Below, piece by piece: positions 7,364-12,833 of a DNA stretch of 12,833 nucleotides (its first letter is position 1; the number at the start of each line of letters is the position of its first letter). Under the pieces are notes generated by a model. The model had not been told where the DNA came from. It saw only the letters and a list, made by a program, of their open reading frames with translations, and did no database searches. The DNA lies in the NCBI GenBank assembly GCA_009703545.1, contig WLFX01000010.1, forward strand, positions 1 through 12,833, given 5' to 3'. The translations under genes were made by a program, and so were the position numbers. The DNA is from Actinomycetota bacterium (lineage in GTDB: Bacteria > Actinomycetota > Actinomycetes > Actinomycetales > Microbacteriaceae).

Positions 7364-8533
7364 ATGCACCAACTCGATTTCACTCTCTCAGCCGGCCCCG
7401 TGATGGCAACGCCAAGGACGCTCGCCGCGATGGGTGAACCCATCGTGTATCACTATGACCCTGAATTCCTTGAGCGGTTCCGACGAGTCGAGAAAAAGGC
7501 CGCCCAGGTTTTCCAGACCAAAAATGACGTCTTCCTCATGCAAGGTGAAGCGATTCTCGCACTCGAATCCGTGGCCCGGTCCATGGTGACCGAGGGAATG
7601 CACGTGCTCAATCTTGCTCAGGGCGTTTTCGGTAAGGGGATGGGCTACTGGCTCACCGAGTTTGGCGCGACGTTACACGAGATTGAAGTTCCTTACAACG
7701 AAGCGGTAAGTCCCGAGTCCGTCGCGCTCTACCTCAAGGGACACCCCGAGGTTGAGATGATCAGCATGGTTCACTCCGAGACCCCGTCCGGCACCATCAC
7801 TAATTGCAAAGAAATCGGTAAAATCGCCCGAAAGCACGGGGCATTGACACTGGTCGATGCCGTTTCGTCGATCGGCGGGCTCGAATTCAAGACCGATGCA
7901 TGGAACATGGACGTCGTCGTCACCGGTGCTCAAAAGTGTCTGGGTGGGCCGGCCGGAATCGGGATGGTCGCAGTCAGTGATCGTGCATGGAGCCACATAC
8001 TTGCTAACCCCCGAGCTCCTCGCGATTCCTATTTGTCGATCATCGACTGGAAAACCAAATGGAGGGACGAGGGACGATTCCCCTTTACGCCGTCTGTTTC
8101 GGACATCTATGGGGTGGAATCGGTTCTTGACCAGGTGCTTGAAGAGGGGCTTGAGAAGTCCATTCGACGTCACGCGCGATCGGCGGAGGTGACCCGTGTC
8201 GGCGCCGTTGCGATGGGGTTGAAACTCTGGCCCGCATCGATTGACATTTCGGCGAACTGTCTGACGACCATCGCGCTCCCCGATTCAGTCAACGATGTCG
8301 AGATGCGCACTCACATCCGTACACGATATGGGGTCATGTTATCGAGCGGTCAGGGCGCGGGAAACCTATTGCGAATCGCCCACATGGGACCGAGCGCAAG
8401 CGGCATGTACCCCATCGTCGGGCTTGCCGCGGTTGGTCGAGGGCTGATTGACAAGGGTATTCGAGGCATCGATCTTGGAGCCGGAATTGACGCCGCAATG
8501 GCGGAATTGGCACGCAATGGAGGCACATCGTGA
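7364..8533 (+). CDS. class V aminotransferase resembling pyridoxamine-pyruvate transaminase
   Basis: A 389-residue fold-type I enzyme. It closely resembles Mesorhizobium loti pyridoxamine-pyruvate aminotransferase (EC 2.6.1.30) as I recall its sequence: TLSAGPV near the start, VYHYDP at 28-33, GVFGKGMGYW at 87-96, EIEVPYNEA at 106-114, ETPSGTI at 139-145, FPFTPSVS at 239-246, RIAHMGP at 337-343. That enzyme treats free pyridoxal/pyridoxamine as a substrate, converting pyridoxamine plus pyruvate to pyridoxal plus alanine. Its recalled residues Tyr35, Glu68, Asp171 and Lys197 match Tyr29, Glu62, Asp165 and Lys191 here. Glu62 in MQGEAI is the telling one, as alanine-glyoxylate transaminases differ there. 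Of two carboxylate-binding arginines, one is kept (Arg337) and the other is Gln330, with two residues deleted between them. The ATG at 7364 follows GGAGA (7353-7357); a longer upstream frame lies inside the permease gene. Overlaps the VOC gene by 4 bases. Enzyme class certain; exact substrate likely. Confidence 0.92.
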   Translation: MHQLDFTLSAGPVMATPRTLAAMGEPIVYHYDPEFLERFRRVEKKAAQVFQTKNDVFLMQGEAILALESVARSMVTEGMHVLNLAQGVFGKGMGYWLTEFGATLHEIEVPYNEAVSPESVALYLKGHPEVEMISMVHSETPSGTITNCKEIGKIARKHGALTLVDAVSSIGGLEFKTDAWNMDVVVTGAQKCLGGPAGIGMVAVSDRAWSHILANPRAPRDSYLSIIDWKTKWRDEGRFPFTPSVSDIYGVESVLDQVLEEGLEKSIRRHARSAEVTRVGAVAMGLKLWPASIDISANCLTTIALPDSVNDVEMRTHIRTRYGVMLSSGQGAGNLLRIAHMGPSASGMYPIVGLAAVGRGLIDKGIRGIDLGAGIDAAMAELARNGGTS

Positions 8534-8934
8534 CGAACTCGCCGGAATTCCGCCGTGGGGGAGTGATCCTTGCTGTCGAGAGCGTCTCTCGATCGACCAC
8601 GTTTTACTCCGAGAATTTGGGCTTCAGTGTCGAGCAGACCTTCGAAGCGCCGGACTATGCAATTCTGCACCTCAACCAGATGCGTCTTTCGTTCGCAGAA
8701 AAAGGCACGGAGGCAGACGACATCCCAGGTCACTTCCATTACCCACCGTCCGACGTGACAAACCAACCGACCATGCTGGTGGTTGAGGTCGCCAACTGTG
8801 ACACGGTGCACGCTGCACTTCACGCCGCGGGCGTCACCATCGCCTCGGAGGTTTTTCGGCCCCCGTGGGGCGGAGGTCGGTTCTTCATCATCGACCCCGA
8901 TGGCTACCTCATCGAAATTGAGGAGATGGCATGA
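8530..8934 (+). CDS. VOC (glyoxalase/dioxygenase) fold protein
   Basis: A 134-residue single-domain VOC protein, the usual length for this fold, with two beta-alpha-beta-beta-beta modules: GVILAVESVSRSTTFYSENLGF at 11-32 and MLVVEVANCDTVHAALHAAGV at 82-102, closing with FFIIDPDGYLIEIEE. The His positions that normally hold the metal at the start of each module are Gly11 and Met82; only the terminal Glu129 remains. It may therefore bind a ligand without a metal, or use an unusual site. GTG start within a 4-base overlap with the aminotransferase; GGAGG (8519-8523) lies 6 bases upstream. It overlaps the dehydrogenase gene by 4 bases, so its expression is coupled to both enzymes. A role in the same catabolic route is likely; the reaction cannot be named. 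Confidence 0.9.
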   Translation: MTNSPEFRRGGVILAVESVSRSTTFYSENLGFSVEQTFEAPDYAILHLNQMRLSFAEKGTEADDIPGHFHYPPSDVTNQPTMLVVEVANCDTVHAALHAAGVTIASEVFRPPWGGGRFFIIDPDGYLIEIEEMA

Positions 8935-9971
8935 AAGCTGTTCAACTGATGGGACCGGAAGACGTTCGTGTAAACGAGGTGCCCGACCCGATAATTAAGC
9001 TTCCGACCGACGCCATCGTCAAGGTATCGCACACGGCGATTTGTGGAGCAGACCTTCTGCCGTATCACGGGTACACGCCCGGATTCGAATTCGGAACGAT
9101 TCTCGGACACGAATTTGTGGGAACGGTCACCGAACTCGGCGACGGGGTCACTGGGATTTCGATCGGTCAGCGGGTTGTCAATACCAGCATGACGTCGGAT
9201 GGGACATGCGGACATTGTCGCGCCAACCGCGTAACTCAGTGTGATGACCGAGCGTTGTTCGGGTATTCAGGTGTTTACCCGAAACTCGACGGAGGTCAGG
9301 CAGAATTTGTTCGCATCCCCAACGCGAGTCGAACCCTGTGGGGCGTACCCGACGACGTCAGCAACGAGGACGCGATCTTTGTGGCAGACATCCTCCCAAC
9401 CGGCTTCGCCGCGGTCCAGCGCGGAAATGTGTCGAACGGTGACCTGGTCGTTGTTCTGGGGTGTGGCCCGGTAGGACTGATGGCAATCATCGCCGCGGTT
9501 GGTGTCGCGCGAAGGGTCGTCGCCGTCGATGGGATTTCCGACCGCCGGAAACTCGCCGAAAGTCTTGGAGCAACTGCCGTTGAACCAGGAGAGGCAACGG
9601 CGAAACTTGTCAATCAGATGTCCCACGGTGTTGGCGCGGATGTCGTTATCGAGGCATCGGGTTCAATTCCCGCGATGCAGTCGGCGTTCGGGCTTGCGCG
9701 CCCGCAAGGTGTTGTCTCGGTCGTCGGTGCTCACTTCGAACCCGATTTCCCTTTAAACAACGGGGTGATGTTCGAGAAGGAACTGACGTTAATCTTTTCC
9801 GTCGGCAACCCGACTAAAGACCGCGAACTTATGTTCGCGGCGATCCAGTCGGGGAAGTTCTCTCCGTCGAAAGTGCTCACTCATCAGATTCCTTTGGACG
9901 ACGCAGCCATGGCGTACGCGGCCTTTGACAAGAAAGAAATGACGAAGGTCGTCCTCATTACGGACTCGTAG
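8931..9971 (+). CDS. zinc-dependent medium-chain alcohol/polyol-type dehydrogenase
   Basis: A 346-residue cytoplasmic medium-chain dehydrogenase, normal length. Seen: catalytic zinc ligands Cys38 (AICGAD), His60-Glu61 (GHE) and Asp153 (ADILPTG); Rossmann glycines GCGPVG at 177-182; and Asp200 at the end of the next strand, which favours NAD over NADP. The structural-zinc lobe is unusual: Cys93, Cys96 and Cys104 are present, but three residues including the usual third Cys are missing. Within a vitamin B6 route it could oxidise pyridoxal (as its hemiacetal) to 4-pyridoxolactone. M. loti uses a short-chain dehydrogenase and Microbacterium luteolum an aldo-keto reductase for that step, as I recall. 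It could instead act on another alcohol or aldehyde of the pathway. The ATG at 8931 follows GAGGAG (8920-8925) and overlaps the VOC stop. Last gene of the operon. Confidence 0.94.
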   Translation: MKAVQLMGPEDVRVNEVPDPIIKLPTDAIVKVSHTAICGADLLPYHGYTPGFEFGTILGHEFVGTVTELGDGVTGISIGQRVVNTSMTSDGTCGHCRANRVTQCDDRALFGYSGVYPKLDGGQAEFVRIPNASRTLWGVPDDVSNEDAIFVADILPTGFAAVQRGNVSNGDLVVVLGCGPVGLMAIIAAVGVARRVVAVDGISDRRKLAESLGATAVEPGEATAKLVNQMSHGVGADVVIEASGSIPAMQSAFGLARPQGVVSVVGAHFEPDFPLNNGVMFEKELTLIFSVGNPTKDRELMFAAIQSGKFSPSKVLTHQIPLDDAAMAYAAFDKKEMTKVVLITDS

Positions 9972-10007
9972 TTTCGACGTTGGGCGATCGTCGGTCACGC
10001 GGCCTTG

Positions 10008-12833
10008 TTAGGGCGCGGTGACAACGATTGTTTGCAGGCTTGTCACAGGTTTGGCCGCGTATCCGGGGAGAGTTGCCGTGACGGTGACCGTCATTCGTGC
10101 GCCCAAATCTGCGGTCACCAAAAGGTAGGTGTTCGCTCGCGCGGTCGATATGGCTACACCGTTGCGGTTCCACTTATACGCCAACGTTGCTCCAACCGGC
10201 CAGGTGGCGCCAGTCGTGGCGGATAGCATCTGGCCTACCTTGACCGTTCCCGAAATCGCGGGCAATGTCGTCGGTGTTTCGATTGCGCCGAAATCAACAA
10301 TGGCCGTCGAATTACTTGCTGCACTGGACGTCGTAACGTAGCCGGCGGTTGTCGCGGTGGTCATGACGGACAGCGTCTTCCCCTGGTCATCCGCGATCGG
10401 GGTGTATCGAGACGACGTCGCTCCCGCGATGTTTATTGTCGTGGCACCTGATGTGCGTCGCCACTGATAGGTCAGAGATCCTGCACCCGGTATCCAGGTT
10501 CCGGGCGTCGCGGTGAGTTCCACTCCAACCTTCGCGGTTCCCGCGATGGTTGGTTTCGGAACCGTCGTGAACTTTCCCGCCAAGGTGATGAGGCGCTCAA
10601 CCGGATCACTCGTCTGTGTGGTCGTGTTGTACCCGGTTTTTGCACCTCTTACTGAAACACTGAGCGGTTTGGCAAGGTCCGCGGGCACCGGAGTGTATGT
10701 GGCCGCGGTTGCGCCGGATATGTTCGTGCCGTCGCGCTTCCACTGATACGTCAATGAAATTGGCGCTGCTCCTGGCGACGGCGCCCATGTGCCGGGCACC
10801 GCGGTCAACGTAACACCAACCTTTGCGGTTCCCGTAATGGTGGGCTTAGGTGCAGCCGTAAACGTACCCTTTACCACCGCGCTCGTTTCGGCACTCGGCT
10901 CTTCGTCGGTAATGTAACCCAATTTGGTTCCGGTGACATATGCGCGGAGTTTCGTTCCTTCGTCAGAGACGAGGACAACGTACGTGGATGAGGTAGCTCC
11001 CGGGATGGGGTCGCCGTCCCTCTCCCAGCGATAGGTCAAAACAATCGGTGAGGAGTTGGTTGACGGGGTCCACGCTCCGGGCACGACGGTGAGCGTTTGG
11101 CCGACTGCCACGGTCCCGGTGATGATGGGTTCGGGTTGAGCGGTAAAGGGAATTCTGGCGATGTCAATCGTTTCCGCACTTGTTTTAACGATGCTCGTGT
11201 ACCCCGCGCGAGATCCGGTGACGACGACAGTGAGTTTCTTGTCGGCGTCCTCGGGTCGTAGAACATAGGTTGACGCCGTCGCGCCCGTGATGTTGACTCC
11301 TGCGCGCTTCCACTGATACGCGAAGGTAGCGACGGGGGACCATTCTCCAGGTACGGCGGTGAGCACCCCATTCACGGCCTTTGTTCCGGTGATGAGCGGT
11401 GTTGCGGAGGTCGTAAATACTCCTGCGCTGATGGTTCGCGCGGCACTTGTCGCTGGACCGTCAACGTATCCGGACAGCGTTGCCGTTGCGGTCACCGTGA
11501 TGGCGGCGTTGAGGTCTGCTGCGACTGTGTCGTACGTTGTGCCCGTCGCGCCGGAAATTGCGACGCCAGCGCGCTTCCACTGGTACGTGACCCCAGACTC
11601 ATTGGGCGTCCAGCGTCCAACGGAAGCCGTCAAACGCTGTCCGACGCGAGACGGTGTGGTGTCACCTGAAATCACGGGAGTTGGTTGCGCACTGAAGGTT
11701 CCCTTCGCGACGGCACTAGTTGCGTTGCTGTTCTTCGTGAGCGAATCGTAGCCGTCTCGTCCGCCCGAAACAGTGAAGGTGAGGATAGCCCCGACATCGG
11801 CGGCCACCGGGGTATAGCTCAGCGAGGTTGCGCCAGCTATATTCGTCGTGGATCCGGCCACCGTTTTCTTCCACTGGTATGTTCGCGCAGGGCTTGCCAC
11901 AGGATTCCATACTCCAGGATCGGCCGTGATGGCAATGCCCACCTTCGGGGTTCCGGCGATTGTCGGCGTTGGCGCGGCGAAAACTCCCAAAAGGACGGGC
12001 TCAGTTGCCGCGCTCGTCTGAGTGACAGAGTCATATCCCGCCTTGGAACCCGTCACCTCAACAGACAAGACCCCATCAACATCGGCTGCTACGGGTGTGT
12101 ACGTCGCGCTCGTCGCACCGTCGATTTCTTCCTCGTCGAGCAGCCACTGGTAAGACAGTTGAACAGGTGTCGCCGCCCAGGTGCCGGGGGCCGCGGTGTA
12201 CGCGACGCCAACCTGGGGAACGCCCGTTAGCACGGGAACTGGCGTCAAGCTTAGTGTCCCGTTCTCGATGGCCTCGGTGCGTTCACTGGTGTACGTCAAC
12301 GGGGTGTATCCCAGTTTCGTTGCCGTTACCGAGACGGAGATGGTCGCGCCCGCATCCGCGCCAACGAGTGTATACGTCGCACTCGTGGCACCCACGATCG
12401 GTGTGGGGTCCGACGCGAATTTGCGATTCCATTGATAGGTGAATTGCGTCGGAGTTGGCGTCCAGTCTCCGGTCGAAGCGGTCAAGACACCTTCGACTTT
12501 TTCGAGGCCGGAGATTGTCGGGGTCACCGCATCGGAGAACACCAGGTGGTCGATTGTTGCGGTTGCCGCGCTCACTTTCGTCACGGGCAGGTAGGCAAGT
12601 CTGGATGCGGTAGCGGCGACTGAGATCGTCGAACCCGCATCGATCGGCTGAACGATGTACGTCGAACCGGTTGCGCCGGTGATGTTTACCCCGGCTCGTT
12701 TCCACTGATATGTCAACGTCGACGCAGCTGGTTGCCACGCTTCGGAACTTGCGGTGAGCGTCGAACCGATTCGAGCAAGACCCGACACTTGCGGTGTCGG
12801 CTGGGTACCGAAGATTCCGGTGACAACGGCAAC
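10008..12833 (-). CDS. large Ig-like repeat protein, N-terminus beyond the window
   Basis: At least 941 residues; the reading frame stays open to the right edge, and an internal GTG at 12786-12788 is not a credible start because repeat sequence continues before it. The visible part consists wholly of ten ~90-residue units with the pattern [IL]xGTxxVGxxLTAxPGxWxP...YQWxRxGxxIxGATxxTYxxxxxDxGxxLxVxVTGxxxGY. Such beta-sandwich repeats are typical of secreted or surface proteins of Microbacteriaceae and relatives. No cysteines are visible. The protein stops at the end of a unit (VVTAP), with no LPxTG motif, membrane anchor or charged tail, so it is either released or held by an N-terminal domain not seen here. 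Convergent with the dehydrogenase gene, 36 bases apart, and probably unrelated to the operon. Function unknown; adhesion or cell-surface structure is the usual guess. Confidence 0.9.
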   Translation of the reverse strand, partial: VAVVTGIFGTQPTPQVSGLARIGSTLTASSEAWQPAASTLTYQWKRAGVNITGATGSTYIVQPIDAGSTISVAATASRLAYLPVTKVSAATATIDHLVFSDAVTPTISGLEKVEGVLTASTGDWTPTPTQFTYQWNRKFASDPTPIVGATSATYTLVGADAGATISVSVTATKLGYTPLTYTSERTEAIENGTLSLTPVPVLTGVPQVGVAYTAAPGTWAATPVQLSYQWLLDEEEIDGATSATYTPVAADVDGVLSVEVTGSKAGYDSVTQTSAATEPVLLGVFAAPTPTIAGTPKVGIAITADPGVWNPVASPARTYQWKKTVAGSTTNIAGATSLSYTPVAADVGAILTFTVSGGRDGYDSLTKNSNATSAVAKGTFSAQPTPVISGDTTPSRVGQRLTASVGRWTPNESGVTYQWKRAGVAISGATGTTYDTVAADLNAAITVTATATLSGYVDGPATSAARTISAGVFTTSATPLITGTKAVNGVLTAVPGEWSPVATFAYQWKRAGVNITGATASTYVLRPEDADKKLTVVVTGSRAGYTSIVKTSAETIDIARIPFTAQPEPIITGTVAVGQTLTVVPGAWTPSTNSSPIVLTYRWERDGDPIPGATSSTYVVLVSDEGTKLRAYVTGTKLGYITDEEPSAETSAVVKGTFTAAPKPTITGTAKVGVTLTAVPGTWAPSPGAAPISLTYQWKRDGTNISGATAATYTPVPADLAKPLSVSVRGAKTGYNTTTQTSDPVERLITLAGKFTTVPKPTIAGTAKVGVELTATPGTWIPGAGSLTYQWRRTSGATTINIAGATSSRYTPIADDQGKTLSVMTTATTAGYVTTSSAASNSTAIVDFGAIETPTTLPAISGTVKVGQMLSATTGATWPVGATLAYKWNRNGVAISTARANTYLLVTADLGARMTVTVTATLPGYAAKPVTSLQTIVVTAP
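10011..12794 (-). repeat. ten tandem ~90-codon Ig-like repeats
   Basis: Unit boundaries on the minus strand, N- to C-terminal: 12794-12519, 12518-12234, 12233-11964, 11963-11676, 11675-11397, 11396-11127, 11126-10842, 10841-10551, 10550-10260, 10259-10011. Each unit starts at the [VIL]xG strand, has a Tyr-Gln-Trp (variants YRW, YKW) near position 30, GAT near 40 and GY near 70. Protein identity between units is moderate. DNA is mostly diverged, but the YQWKR segment is locally conserved: the same 18 bases occur at 10733-10750 and 11303-11320. The units are therefore old duplications, with possible local gene conversion. Confidence 0.88.

Noticed and set aside
9972..10007. 5-bp inverted repeat (CGACG 9975-9979, CGTCG 9989-9993) in the gap between convergent genes, a possible shared terminator
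   Set aside because: The stem is short, the loop is 9 bases and no T-tract follows on either strand; chance occurrence is likely.
11685..12230. Plus-strand open frame opposite the repeat protein
   Set aside because: It is low-complexity and Arg/Cys-rich, follows the repeat periodicity of the minus-strand gene, and has no ribosome-binding site or recognisable domain.

Overview
The window looks like chromosomal DNA of a high-GC Gram-positive bacterium. Microbacteriaceae or a close actinobacterial relative is most likely, judged by eye from the GC-rich codon use, the frequent GTG starts, the lipoprotein-type solute-binding protein and a large secreted-type protein built of Ig-like 'YQW' repeats. 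No RNA gene, CRISPR array, insertion sequence or phage gene was seen.

Left block (32-2221, + strand): an alpha/beta hydrolase, a small YbhB/PEBP-family protein and an IclR-family regulator, ending in a strong GC-rich hairpin. Centre block (2333-9971, + strand): a well-formed promoter with a perfect 14-bp palindrome next to its -35 box. It drives what looks like one seven-gene operon: BMP-family lipoprotein, double-domain ABC ATPase, two permeases, a pyridoxamine-pyruvate-transaminase-like enzyme, a VOC-fold protein and a zinc-dependent dehydrogenase. From the ATPase onward the genes overlap by 4-8 bp or lie 25 bp apart. A 13-bp hairpin separates the binding-protein gene from the rest. Right block (10008 to the right edge, - strand): a convergent gene for a repeat protein with ten ~90-residue Ig-like units. 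Its N-terminus lies outside the window.

Working interpretation: a vitamin B6 uptake and degradation locus. The class V aminotransferase closely resembles Mesorhizobium loti pyridoxamine-pyruvate aminotransferase as I remember it, including the special Glu and Lys positions. The hydrolase has its Ser/Asp/His at the spacing I recall for (E)-2-(acetamidomethylene)succinate hydrolase, the last enzyme of B6 degradation pathway I. An importer of the BMP/nucleoside type would then bring in pyridoxamine or pyridoxal. The aminotransferase would convert pyridoxamine to pyridoxal, and the zinc dehydrogenase could oxidise pyridoxal or a later intermediate. The IclR protein could control the operon through the palindrome. 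The ring-opening oxygenase and the middle steps are not in the window and may lie to the left. The substrate assignment is inference from two enzyme resemblances; the gene calls themselves are firm.
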